The position numbers and the translations under genes were made by a program. A stretch of 64,000 nucleotides of DNA from positions 53,696 through 117,695 of the forward strand of contig JAIVFJ010000201.1 in NCBI GenBank assembly GCA_025765615.1, written 5' to 3'. This stretch comes from Zopfochytrium polystomum (lineage: Eukaryota; Chytridiomycota; Chytridiomycetes; Chytridiales; Chytridiaceae). The notes beneath the pieces are model-generated. The model was given only the letters and a program-made list of their open reading frames with translations, did not search any database and was not told the DNA's origin. Below are positions 25,793 through 37,641 of the stretch, in pieces (within the stretch, counting starts at the first letter, position 1; each line of letters starts with the position of its first letter).

Positions 25793-26812
25793 ATGCTTGC
25801 CATCTTTGACCAGATCGCGAGGGAGCTGGAGGACGAGACCGCCCTGCGCGACGGCATTCGACAGGAGGTCAAGGAGCTCGAAAAGCTGACCCGCGCGATT
25901 GGTTCGTTGGCGTTGGCGTTCTGTCGATCGAACGGCTAGGACGCTATCCTCCCACCCGCTGACTCCTTATCTTCGTCCACGTTCCATGACGACAACAAAT
26001 CCTAAAAACATGTAACAACGCAAAGGTGCGCAACTCAACGCAGTTCACTCCAACGCGACCCAGGAAAACATTACACTGCAAGGGACAAAAGCTCTGGAAA
26101 GTCTCGCACAAGTTCGATCTCAGATTTCAAAGCTGGCTAGCTTGACACCACCCGACCAGTACTTCAGGTACAATTCGATGTGGACATTTCCTCTGCAATC
26201 AGGTGAGTCGTAGCTTACACTGTTGAACCACCCTAGGAATTTGCATTGATCATTTTGCTTCTGTAGCTTGCTTTCTTTCCGCATACGCGTATTACATGAA
26301 GAACGGTCGACTTTTGACAACTCAGGAAGCGGAGCAGATTCTTGGGGGTAAGCAAGTTTTTGGGCGTCAACAAAAAGTAATTTGGATTCTCACGCGTTCC
26401 TTTTGATTGTCAAGTTCCTGTCTCGTTGGATAGTTCCGTTCAAACTTTTCACGTCAGCATAGAGGAATACCTCCACGGTATCATCTCCCTAACATCCGAA
26501 CTGACGAGACTAGCTGTCAACAGCGTCACTGCAGGCGACTTTTCGCGGCCGCTCGAGATTCACAAATTCGTCAGCGACCTGCACGCGGGATTTCAGATGC
26601 TCAACTTGAAGAACGACAGCTTGCGGAAGCGGTTTGATTCGCTCAAGTATGAGGTGTGTTAGAGTAAACCGCACGAAATGTCCGCATTCTGCCCTCCTGA
26701 CTTGTAAGTGTCCATCTCCAATGCACTCCAGGTCAAGCGGGTGGAGGAGATCGTGTACGACATATCCGTCCGAGGTCTGGCTGGAAAAAAAGGAGCGACT
26801 GCCGCCCCGTGA
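25793..26812 (+). CDS. TSN: Translin
   Basis: Translin, the single-stranded nucleic-acid binding subunit that forms an octamer and, with TRAX, the C3PO endoribonuclease. Exons: 25793-25901, 26026-26202, 26267-26347, 26415-26653, 26732-26812, giving 228 residues, the same length as the human protein. The all-helical family is evident: FDQIARELEDETALRDGI start, a YYRF-like QYFRYNSMWTF segment, YLHGIISLTSELTRLAVNSV and TAGDFSRPLEIHKFVSDL blocks, then LNLKNDSLRKRFDSLKYE and VEEIVYDISVRGL near the C-terminus. All splice joins fall inside these blocks in matching phase (1,1,1,0). The start ATG is the first after a T-rich stretch. No TRAX gene is seen nearby. Confidence 0.97.
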
Positions 26813-27231
26813 AGGAGTTCTGCCATAGTACATAATCAAAACTGTACAAGCCCACCCACATTGAGCAACTATTTTGAGCCTGGGCGTTTGCAAAATGATT
26901 CAATGAAGCTTTTAAGTGGGGCTACATATTCAAGGTAAGAATTGGCCACAACCGACGCCAGAAAATGCGACACCACTTCGTCCGCTCGATCAAATAGCTG
27001 AATTACTCGTTTTCTCTGCGGCTGGCACCATGTTCACAGAAAATTATGTTTTGACGAATGTAGACAGGGCGGAAGTGACAGACTGCGTGTTGATTGTGTT
27101 TGCAGGACCAAGGACCCTTGTCATTCAAACTTGGTCCAGCCATCCTGTCCAGTTTCGTTCGCCCTATCGTATGCCATGATCTCCCCTTTAGAACAACCAG
27201 GAGAAAGAATAGACCGCAACGAAACATTGCC
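26813..27231. other. Convergent spacer (translin / NECAP)
   Basis: 419 bp between the two stop codons. AT-richer than the flanking exons; holds both 3' UTRs and no supported gene. Confidence 0.6.
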
Positions 27232-28584
27232 TTACCCAACAAAATCGCCAAAGTTGGCCCAGCCGTCGTCAGCCTCTTGCGAAATACTCGAATTGAGATT
27301 CGCCGTTGAGGGCGGCTTGGGTGGCATGGTCGGCTGTTCGCGGTGGCTCTGCGAAATTGCCAAGAAAGGGTCATACGACTCTGATGATGCAACATGTGCA
27401 GTTGTTGGGGTTGCGTTCGTGCTTGGCGGCGGGGGCAGCGTAAACGCAAGCTTGCTTGCAGGGGGGGGAGGTAAAAGGACGGACGCTGCTATGAAGACCA
27501 TTAATACTTTTACATACGAGTGATGATCCCGAATCCAAACCATTTTCTGTTGTTCCGTCTTGCTTTGCCTTCTTCTTCCCACCCATCTGCTCGACCAGAT
27601 GAATCTCTCAACACCAATTTGAAAGAGAATATGCACTTACACCTCCTATGTTGATCACAATCTTTTGGTCCTCCTTGAGGCTGAAGTCCGGTGGCGGAGC
27701 ACCTTTAATGGCTCCTGTGAATTTCGGGGCATTCTTGTTTTTGACGACTCTGATGGACGAACGGGTCGTAAATCAGCGAAAAGCATCGAAGAACAGTCCA
27801 CCGACTTTACGTGATCTTGGATCGCTACGTTGAAATCGAACGCCCAAGAGCGCTCAGGGAATCCCATGCCAATAAAAGCATGCTTTCCTGCAGGGTGGTA
27901 CGTGATCGCCGAGCGCAATCCGCCCCCAAGTCAGAACCATGCCGCTCAACTGCAACGGGCATGTTCGCTGACCTGATGCTATGTCGACGATCGTCAAGAC
28001 AAAGTACCGGCTGGAGTCCAACACTGGTTCGACGCTGGTGCCATCCATATTGTAGGGGCATTGAGCGAAGAGTTCACCTTCAATATGCAATAGCGACAAC
28101 AGTCAGTCGGCAGTTTACGTTAAAAGCGATAGCTGCTGGTTAGAGTGTTCGAACCTGTAGTGCTGTCCTGAAGAAAAGGACCAGGATGAGTCGTGTGGAG
28201 AGGCGGTGGCGCAAATAGGCGATGTTACCTCCAGCTTGATGAACAGATCGTCTCCTTTCGCTACGACCCGAAGCCGGCCCTTCCAGAGAAACTGGTTGAC
28301 GTCCCAATCGGACGCCCTGGACCGAGCCAAAAGTGTGGAGAGGGAACGGCGTTTCTGTCAGCTCCAATCCATCGCCACCAATCAAGCTCCACGCATGCAA
28401 CAAACCCACCGATATCCTCGGCTGTTCGCCCGAGGTGGAATCCTTCCGAACGATGTTGATCGCAGAAGAAGTCCAGTCGCCGGTATTAGTCGGTGGAATC
28501 CTCGTATTTCACTGGCGTGGAGTACCTGTACACCATGCACTCTTTGACTACGAGAAGAACGGATTCATACGCGTCGTCGGACAT
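27232..28584 (-). CDS. NECAP, clathrin/AP-2 associated endocytic protein
   Basis: Adaptin-ear-binding coat-associated protein (NECAP family), which binds AP-2 and regulates clathrin-coated vesicle formation. Exons: 28584-28526, 28442-28410 (33 nt), 28316-28229, 28167-28155 (13 nt), 28077-27973, 27887-27811, 27733-27641, 27586-27541, 27488-27232; 256 residues. The assembled N-terminus gives the PH-like NECAP domain: [93 protein letters not shown] and IQDH, then [15 protein letters not shown]. The C-terminus is Pro-rich and ends [10 protein letters not shown], a WxxF-type ear-binding motif. The 33-nt and 13-nt micro-exons are needed to complete conserved blocks. The join after IQDH (intron 27810-27734) is the only ambiguous one; an alternative reads through VKSVD. 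Confidence 0.96.
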
Positions 28585-28933
28585 CCCTTGTGGGTGTATT
28601 CAAATGGCGAGAAAAAAAAAAGGAACAAAAACAATGCCTCCCTATCAGTACTCACTCCAATGCTCGTAATTCATTTACACCACACATATTAATATGAACA
28701 AAGGCGCTCCTCTGTGTTCTGGGAGCTATCCATCCAGCCGTGCAGGGAGAAACAGGCAGTCATCTGGTTGCAGTCATCGGGTTGACCTTTTTGGCAAGCC
28801 CAACAGGCTAATGCTAGAACGGGGCAAACGAGAATCCTTCCAGCAGAGATTGTTGAGGAGGGAGAGGTGGGACTTCCTGCATCAATAACTGACACATAGA
28901 TTCCAGTGCCCAGTTACATTTTATTCTTAAATC
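28585..28933. other. Spacer between two minus-strand genes
   Basis: 349 bp separating the NECAP start from the ADE1 stop; should contain the ADE1 3' UTR and the NECAP promoter. A short A-run lies at 28612-28620. Nothing else recognised. Confidence 0.6.
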
Positions 28934-30395
28934 CTAAACCTTATTCGGGTTGGACACCTGCCCTCGCGGTTTCGTAAGGATGGCCGAGGCTTCCCGGTAC
29001 TTTGCGACAGTCTTCTGGACAATATCATCCGGCAATTCTATGCCAGTCTTCTTGTCAAAGTTGACGGAAAGTAGATAGTCGCGCAAAAACTGCTTGTCAT
29101 AGCTGCTCGGTGAGCGAGGCAAGATGAGCTAAGCTTTTTCCAGTCGTGTTAGGCAAAGAAGGAACGTTGCAGACCTCGGTTGGGCACTCCCAGGATTATA
29201 CTTATCAGCGGGCCAAAATCGGGAAGAATCTGTGGAGGATGTGAGTGCTCCGTGGGCTTCCATGCTTGACGCTTGAATTACCAGGTGTGAGCACTTCATC
29301 CGCAAGAACAACGTTCCCGGACTCATCAAGTCCAAATTCGAACTTTGTGTCCGCAAGAATGATGCCTCTTGACCGAGCATAGTTGCTGGCCTAAAAAACC
29401 GAAAATTGTTGGGCGGATTTCTTCTCCAGACACGCTACCTTTGTATAGATTTTCAGAGCTATTTCCTCAATCTTCTTGGCTAGTTCCGAGCCGATTTGCT
29501 GGGCCACTAATATTTTGAGACTGTAAAAACACCTGACTCAAATTGCTCAAGAATTAATCTCACGCTTATCGGGATGAATATTCTCGTCTGATTTCCGTTT
29601 GCGATCAGTTTCGGTTGGGCGCTCTTGTTCAAGACTAACCGTGGTCCCCGATTTCAGCCTTTGTGCTGGGAGTGAAAATTGCCTTGTCGAGCTTGTCCGA
29701 TTCCCGAAGCCCTGGCGGCAATTTGATGTCGCAGACTGTACCCTTCTTCTGATACTCAGCCCAACCGGACCCTACACGGACCCAACATGCGGCCAAAAAA
29801 GGAAAGAAGGAACAGCGAATGGTCAGTATGCGCTTAATGAAGAGAGTTGTTCATACCAGAGAGGTACCCCCGCACAATCGCCTCGCACGGAACAATCTTC
29901 AGCTTCTTCACGAGCATCGAGCGGCCTTCCAACTGGTCCCGGTACTTTTGGACCGACGCAGGCATTTGGTTGATGTCGGCGGTGACGAGGTGATTGCTGA
30001 CGATGTCTTCGAGGAACGAAAACCAGAACACGCTCATCTGCGTCAACAGCTTGCCCTTGTCGGTGATGCCCTATGTGTTGGAATAAAGGGACGGCAGCGA
30101 CAAGATGAGCTCTTTCACAGAGGAGGCGGACTGTCGTTTGGGCATCGACGTTACATTCTTCATGATCACATCGAACGCGCTTATGCGGTCGGTCGCCACG
30201 AACAGCAAGTGGCGGTCGTCGATGTCGTAGAGGTCGCGCACCTTGCCGCGCGCCAAGAGCTTTAGGTCTGGGCAGTTCTGCGAGTGTTGAAAAGGACTAA
30301 GTGTTCACTCTGGAGTCTGCCGGAAGAAGTTGTGGATAAAGCAAAAGGGAAGGTGAATCACGCTCTGTGCTCACGCTGTGAGTGAGAGCCGCCAT
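28934..30395 (-). CDS. ADE1: SAICAR synthetase (purine biosynthesis)
   Basis: Phosphoribosylaminoimidazole-succinocarboxamide synthase: ligates aspartate to CAIR using ATP in de novo purine synthesis. Exons: 30395-30375, 30277-30155, 30070-29857, 29771-29640, 29587-29564 (24 nt), 29506-29439, 29390-29282, 29229-29175, 29102-28934; 304 residues, about the length of yeast Ade1. Visible motifs: [12 protein letters not shown] and [14 protein letters not shown] near the N-terminus, [36 protein letters not shown], the [11 protein letters not shown] active-site block (split by two introns), [29 protein letters not shown] and [11 protein letters not shown]. The gene is stand-alone, as in fungi, rather than fused to AIR carboxylase as in animals. 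The first exon codes for only seven residues; its GTGAGC donor is good but the choice is inferred. Confidence 0.97.
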
Positions 30396-30546
30396 TCTGA
30401 TCTTGACAAGGCTTTTATTACGCAGTGTGAAAGAAAAAAGTGTTGGCGGGTTCGGGCACTGCTATTCAGATTCACACGGAAAGAGAGAAAGAGAAGGGGG
30501 TAAAAAAAAAAAAAAAAGCTGGTGCTGGACGGCCTAGTGTTATTGT
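30396..30546. other. Short spacer with A-tract
   Basis: 151 bp between the ADE1 start and the stop of the next minus-strand gene, with an A-run at 30501-30517. Must hold the ADE1 promoter. Confidence 0.6.
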
Positions 30547-33396
30547 TCATGTCATGGCGAGCGACCGCGCAAGCTCCAAGAGCTCGCCCAGCCAGCGCTC
30601 CTCGCTCCGACCCCCCTTATTCTCCTTCACGCCGTCCGCGTACCGCCCAAAGTGTCTCATGATGTTTCGGCCGACGCGATGCGCCATCTGGGGATGACCG
30701 CGGCATATCTGCAAAAGCATTTTGATCTCCTCGCGAAGAAACGACGGCGGCCGCTCCATCCCAACCGCCAGCGTCAATAGCATCACGCGGTCAAGAAGGC
30801 GAAGTTCGTTCATGTGCTGCAATTTGGAGTGGAAGTGTTGGAAACTTTGAGGATGAGCCGACGAAAAATGAAAAAGTGAACAGCCGCGAACCGTTTTGAA
30901 AAGCTCACTCTCCGCACAAGCAAAAATAGTCTTATCGACCGCGCGGACATCGAATATTCCCATAAGCGAAGCCTTCCTCATGTATTCGTGTTTGGCAAGA
31001 TCCGATAGAACGCTCGCAAGTCCGAATGTCGGTCCCGATCCTGCTAGGACTGAAACAGCTTGGTCGCGAAACATTGCACAGGAACAAGCCTGAGCGAGCA
31101 CGGCGAGCGACGTCGAAAGTCGACGAACTACGAAGACTTCTGTAGGTGACTTGGTGCCGTCTGAAGATAGCGAGTCGGGTAGGTCTTGCAAACTCAAACC
31201 CTTTTGAATGAGTGCTGGCACAACCATATGTGTTGAAAGCATATTGTATATGGGAGATCCTTGGTATTGTCAGTACCCCGTTGGTTCAAAAGTCTTCACC
31301 TTCGTGCATTGGGTAGCTGCCGCAGAACTGGGCGATGATTCCTGTTCCAAGGCTTTGAATCTGTGGTTGCTTCCGATGCAAGCAAGCCAGCAGTCCTGCA
31401 AACGGCCGCACATCCAAAAATAAGTCCCGCAAAGCAGGGGTTTCGCAAACTTCTTGAAAAAACGAAAGGAGCTCCGACTCTGTTCTTTCCTCAAATTCTG
31501 CCGTGCCCAGACACGACCAAAGCGACGTAAAACTGGCTCGGATTTTGTCAGCGCTAGACTGCGAGGACTTGGCGTGAGGGCTTTCATTTGATTGACACAC
31601 ATATGCACCTTCCACGAAGTTGCCGTCAACACGTTATGCTTTTGCGCACAATTTCGCAGTAACTCGAGTGCTTCGTCCGAGTCATTTCCCCTTTTTGTAA
31701 GCTCAGACGCGGCGAGCTCGACCGTATACGCGTAAGATGTTGCACCTTCATCGACTGAGTTTGCATCTAGTGCCGAATTTGCGAGCCAATACTTCACTCC
31801 TATCACTCGATTAGACCTTGATTGCACGGGCATTTCATTTTACCATCAAGCCTGGTATCACAGATTCCAATCAAAGAGCGAGAGGCAAACGCAATGAAGT
31901 CATTAAGCAAGAGCCCCTGCATGCTCGATACTGCCTGCTGAATTAAGGCAATGGTGGGAAAGCCAATACAATCCTCTTTGGAGCGCCATGACTCGAGAGC
32001 AGGATGAAACAGCAGCGACAGTGCCTCGCACTGCCCATCTGTGTCGCCATTGACATATCTTCCGCAGATCAGGAACTAAACAATCATAGTTGACCACGAC
32101 TGGTTCTCACCTCCACCTAAAAACCCTTTCCAACCAGAACTCCCAATTTGTCTCGACCAAGTTCTGAACTATTGTGAATACGCGATCAGCGAGGTGCTCA
32201 TACGCCACTGCCGGCTTCATAGACAAATAGGACGCGACTAGCAGCATCATCGGCTTGCTTTCACAAAAATAGTAGAGGACATACAGTAGTGTACTGAGAC
32301 ATTTTTCTGAAGAATCTAAATCGTCTTGGCCCAGTGATTGAGTTGAAACTGTGTTAATGACAAGCTGCAGAGCCGCTGTGGCGAGCTGCGGCGGCACTGC
32401 AAAATGTAGTGCGGCCCAAAGGCATTGCAGGGACTCTGACGATAGAGGCGATTGAGTGGCACTGACGCTACTGGAGGCTCCCACTTTCGAAAACAGCCAC
32501 CGGGCATCGGCGGGGTCGCAACGCGCGATGCATCCGAGTAGTGTAGAGGGTGGGTATCGGAGCATCATTGTTGGGCCGCGGGACGACCATGACTGCTCGC
32601 CGGCAGTGGCTAGTGTCATCTCCATTCTTCTCATCGTTCGCCGGATTAGTACGAGATGCTGCAATTTGTTTCCGAAGAAAGATGAATTAGGTGGTGAAGG
32701 CTGCCACTGTGCAAGTAAAGTCATACCGTCTGCGCAAATCTCTGAAATCCCCTAGGGTCCATCAGAAGCGGTGCAATCAGAGTGTTCAACAGCGAGAGAA
32801 CTTCCATGGACACTGGGAGACTCTGAAGGGCCGGGTTATCCAGCATCGGCTCGGCCTTTTCAAGAGCGAGACTGGACGGTGTCATGTTAGAGAAAACCAT
32901 TGGGGCGGATCCTAGGTGTAGGCACATACCTGATGGTCTCCGCCTTCGAGACCTGCGACAGCAAGGTGTTGGATGCGGTGGTGCTTGACAAGTGTCCGTG
33001 GAGAACTCCGTGCGCGGGCGTGAAGACCCCCGAAACGAGAAACATGGCGACCCGAGAGCCCGTCTCCCTCACGAATTCGCGCAAAACTGTGCCGCCGTCG
33101 CCACTGGCCGCGTCCATCTCGTTGGCCAAGTCGTGCAGACGAGCAAAGACCCTGTCCACCGCGCATTCGCTGCCGGCGGCGGTGGTGATCGGCGAGTGTT
33201 TCTTGGAGTCCAGGTGTGCGAGGAGCGCGGCGCCCTGGGAGATCGCCGTGGTGCCGCCGCCTCGCGCGAGGGATTCAAAGATTGATGCCACTATATCGTC
33301 ACATTCCGCAGGGTCGCTCCCGTTGGCGGCGAGGATGCGGTCCAGCTCGCGGCCCGGGCAGGAAGCGAAGCGCAGCGACTCTAACGCGATCTTCAT
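30547..33396 (-). CDS. Unrecognised 845-aa helical protein
   Basis: Large mostly helical protein without a recognised family. Exons: 33396-32930, 32871-32727, 32658-32111, 32058-31844, 31799-31609, 31558-31300, 31259-30547. Introns are 58, 68, 52, 44, about 50 and 40 bp, several with CTAAC/CTAAT or TACTGAC-like branch sites. Every join keeps phase and gives uninterrupted, amphipathic Leu-rich helices (for example ESLQCLWAALHFAVPPQLATAALQLV-type stretches), which suggests an ARM/HEAT-like solenoid. No signal peptide, TM segment or catalytic motif is visible. Two uncertain points: the exon 3 end (32111 or 32117) and the exon 6 start (31558 or 31567). It shares a 197-bp divergent promoter with the next plus-strand gene. 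Confidence 0.7.
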
Positions 33397-33593
33397 GATC
33401 AACGGCTGGCACCAACCAAAACCAAGGCAGACAAGTCACCCCTCCTAACCACATAAGACTGCAATACTCCACAATAGAGAGGGAGAGGGAGAGAGAAAAA
33501 AAAAAAAAAAAAAAAAAAAAGAGTGTGAGTTGTCCAGGTGTTTGCCCACAGCAGTTTCGAGTGATTTGTTCGTTCCCTCTCCGTCTCGCCGTC
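33397..33593. promoter_or_regulatory. Compact divergent promoter with A-tract
   Basis: 197 bp between two divergent start codons, containing a GA-rich stretch and a 24-nt A-run at 33497-33520. A nucleosome-excluding poly(dA:dT) tract between divergent genes is a known fungal promoter feature; the function here is inferred. Confidence 0.55.
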
Positions 33594-36500
33594 ATGGACA
33601 CAACTCCCGCCGCCGGCACCACCACCACAGCCGCCGCAATCGAGGACATCGACACCGACGACGGGCCAAAAACTCTCGCACCCTCCCCCGCCGCCCTCGC
33701 TTGCTCCGCATTATTGGGTCCCTGCTTCTCCAACGGTCAGCAGCCGGGGCCAGCCGCCGCCGCCGCCATAGACATGGAGACTTCTCCCTCTCCCGACGGC
33801 GCCGAAGTAGGCAACGACGGGCGCCGCGGCGCCTGCAGCCCATCGCACACCCACAGCGCCAAAGATGCTTACATTGGCTCACATTTGGCGGACGAGATGG
33901 AAGAGAAAGGCATCTCCTTGGCACCATCGATGGCGAACCTTGGGGCCGCTGAACAGAACGGAAATTCGGGAAGACAAGACGAAGAGCCGGAACACGAAGA
34001 CAGCGTTACCGCCGCCACCGCCTTCACCACTTCCGCAACAATGATGGACCCGAAAGCCGATTGTGAGCGCAGTTCCGTCAAAGAAGAGGGACTTGAAAAT
34101 TCTGAGACGTCCACGGACAAAGAAGAAACCGCTCTCATCGTGGGGAGCGACGAAGCAAAGGTTGGGCCTGCCGCAGGGAGCCAAGAGGACCAGGAGAAAG
34201 CCCTGAAAAATCAGCTGGCGGCCGAACGCATCCTTAAAAGAAGTCCCATCGCCCAGGTATCGCTTCGCGGCCACACATGCTCGTCGATCTTCCTTCTTCT
34301 GCCCCACATCTTGCTTTGCTTCTCTGGGAGTCACCCTTTATTGAATCAGGGATGGGAGTTAACTTGCTGATCTCTGGCTCACTTTCTCTCTTCCATTGCT
34401 TCCCAGCTCTCCGAGAGGCTTAAGAGACGCCTTAAGCTGGCAACCTTCAAGGTTTTATTCGGGGTCGAGAACGCAGACTTGGGAAAGGTACTGAATAAGG
34501 GGTGGGCGATGCAAGGAATTGTCAGACATTTTTCGGTCCCTTTGATCGGTTTTCTTCCTTTTCTGTCGCTCGCACAGCTCAATGCTGTGATTGATACCAC
34601 AGGGTTGTCTGGCCTCATCGACCAATACCAGCCGACGGAAGCTTCGCTGCACCTTCGTCAGTCCCTCGAGACCGTCCGCGAAATAGCTGCCCACGCTGCG
34701 GAGACCGACACCTTGGCCTCCATTATACATCTGGATCCCGACGACGAACCCCTCCAACAGCGGTCGGCGACGCAGGCAGCGCTCAGCTGTTATGACCCAA
34801 CCTCAAAAGGGAAAAACCTTGCACCACTTTCGGCCGCCTCCATTGCAACCATGCTAAACATAACAAAGCCCAGCACGGTAAGGCGCGCCTCCGCTGATGC
34901 GCCGTGAGCGCTGAGCAATGAACTATTTTCCCACACGCGGATTCTCATGTTGTGCCTGTTGCTTCTCTTTCTATTCCTAGCTCAGAGAATGGTTTCGCGA
35001 GCACCACGTTGCAGGACCCTACGTCCCCATACCAACCCGACCCACAGCTTCAGCGAGGTACCGAAGCCTTCGAGGTGGGACGCCAGTTGATCGTATTGTG
35101 CACCGGCATGGCCACGAAGCGGTAGCCGCCGGCCAGGGCGCCTCTATCAGCACTTCTCACGGCTACTCTCCATGGAATCTCGATGATGATCCGATTGTTG
35201 GCTCCTGCGCAAACCTCAAAAGCTCCACCGACAATTTATTGCTTATGCCCGAATCCTCCAAAGCCGACTCCCCGTCACCGTCGTCATCGAATCCCGCGAC
35301 CCTGCAGGAGACTTCAAAGCCGGCAGCGGCCGCGAAAACAATGGCCATGCCAGTAATGACAGAGACTGCGGCTGCAAAGCCAGACCAGCCGTGGCAGCAC
35401 GCAGGGCTGCAATTGTTTTCAGCCGGTGCTCAATTTGCAGGAACCAGGCCGGAGTGTAACGATGATCTTACTACTGCGCCGGCTGCACCAAGGTCAATTA
35501 TGGCTTTTGAGCCGCCGATGGCAGGTGTCGCTTCACACGGGGATGGAGTGGGCAATGCGCTGGGTCCGTTTGGGGATTTCGGAGACGCGTCGTTTGGCTT
35601 GGCCCCTTCGGCTGAAGGAGCCTCGGGAAGCTACTTTCACCAGTTTGGGCGAAACAGCAGCAGCAACCTGGAGAGCCTCGGCTTGGTGGGAAGCAGCGCT
35701 GGAAGCCGGGCAACGCCTCTTCCAGCGTTGCTTCCAGCCGCGACACGAGGAAGCGTCGGAACGGCGCGGTTGTCCGGCCGAGTGTCATCCACAGCGGTCC
35801 CGGGGAGCTCCCCGACCACCACTTTGATGGCTCCGCCACGACATGCACCGTCACCTCTGCGTCGACTTGGTGCCCTAAACCAGGGCGAGCTCGCATGGCA
35901 CTTGCAAAATATGTCCGCGGAGACGGTCGCAGTCTCGGCCGTGTTCTCCCATGCGTTCTCGGGCGGAAACGCACCGCAGCAAACCAGTGGCACCGCACGC
36001 GTAGCCGCAACTGCCGTCAGCCCTAGCACGAGCGGTACAACGGCCGCGAGTTCCAAATATCACCAGGCTTGCGCCAGCTTCGACGGTGCGATCGAAGAGG
36101 GAGGTAAGGCACAGTCAGCGAGGCTGGAGCAAGGGAGGGTTGGCTGGGATTCGGCGGACTTTTCTACTTTGCAGGACAAACATGAGCGGCATTCAATGGA
36201 CTTCGGCTTCTTTGACAGTAAAACGTCGTCGGGGTCGAAAACATTGGATTGGTCTTCGGAACTCCTCGAAAGAGACCAACCGACTTTGGCCCCTTCGAGA
36301 GTCCCTCCCGTGCACATGCCGCTGTCGTCGTTTGTGGCAGGCAACCTAGCAGTGGACGACAATCGATGTGATTACCCGACGTCGTTTCAGGCTGGATCTT
36401 TCGACCTTCCTCCGATGCAGCGCGGGTCGCCTGAGCCTTCCTTGACGTTCATGCAGCAGCTTCATGGAGCTGATGCATCCGACAGCAGAACCGAGCTTCA

Positions 36501-37641
36501 ATCGATGGTCGGTGGCCAAGGCAAGATGTTCGGGTACCAGCAGAGCGGCTCTTCTTTTCCGATGCATCAACAATACCCGCAGCATGGGGAGAGACAGGCA
36601 CAACGGAGTCAAGGCCGCATCCTTCATGGTCAGCCGCGCCAACCACAGCAGTCCAGCCATCGCGACGACCGCGGGTTCCATGTGCAGCGCCAACAGCCCT
36701 ACCAGCATCCAAGGCAGCATCAAAATAGCCAGTTCGGTTATTACACACACCGTAGCAACACTGGGGCCAGGAGTCTTGTTCTACCCTCGCCCTCGTTCCA
36801 AGACTCCTCAAGCATCCGGCCCCGCACGCAACACCCTCTCCCTCACCACCTTGAGAGCAAAAGCCATTATAACCGCGGGCATCACCAGCCCGCATCAATG
36901 TTAACACCTTGCGCGACGACACAGCGCCATACCCCACAGTTTACAGTCGATGCTTCGTCAAACCCAACGCTAGGGAACCATCATCCACATGGACGCAACC
37001 TGCACCATTCTCACCAACAACAACATGCACCACAATATCACCACTTGCAGCAGCCTCTTCGCTGCCCACCGCACACTTCGTTTACGCGGCACGGCAACGC
37101 ATCGCTGAACCCATTCCCACGGAGCGCAGGCCAGTACGACCTCACAACCGCGGCCAGCGCCGCCAACGGCGGCGTCGGCGCAGCGGACGCAGCTCATTTG
37201 CGGCTCTCCGGCGAGACCTCTGTTCCCGAGTCGGGGCCGCCGCGAACGGTGCAGCCGCCGTTATCGTCGTCGACCCAGCAGGCGCCGGCGTTCCATCACT
37301 TGCAGCGCCAGCTGGACGCACCGCCGGGCTCAGCGCAAGAGCTTTTACCCGCGCTGCAGTCCCACCGGGGTGGCGGAATGCCTGAAAGCGGCGACGATGT
37401 CAGGCGGGCGGAGGTGGCGGCGGCGGCGGCCGTTGCTGCCGAAGAGTCTGAGGAGGAGTTTTCGTTTTTGCAGGCTATGCGGGATGCGGGTGGGTTGGTT
37501 CCGATTGGAGCAGGCGAGCTGTGCGCTGATGGTATTCTCTCCAGTCGCGATGATATGTGCGGTAGCAGCGAGAGGAGTGTCGTGGGTAACAATGAGTCTC
37601 TGGATGTTGGCTTGGCGAATGGTTGGGAAGCAATGCATTAG
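33594..37641 (+). CDS. Low-complexity protein with Whi5-like motif
   Basis: Predicted 1234-residue protein, largely disordered. Exons: 33594-34256, 34407-34487, 34578-34877, 34981-37641; all joins are in phase 0 with good donors (GTATCG, GTACTG, GTAAGG) and C/T-rich acceptors. Residues 1-221 are Ala/Thr/Glu-rich. Exon 2 (residues 222-248) holds a compact basic-hydrophobic stretch, RLKRRLKLATFKVLFG, similar in pattern to the short Whi5/Nrm1 (G1/S repressor) motif, in which conserved Leu/Ala/Lys/Val positions bind the SBF/MBF transcription factor. Residues 249-348 are helical. The C-terminal 887 residues are Ser/Gly/His/Gln-rich with poly-Q/H patches and an acidic end. A role as a transcriptional regulator is plausible but unproven. 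Confidence 0.7.
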
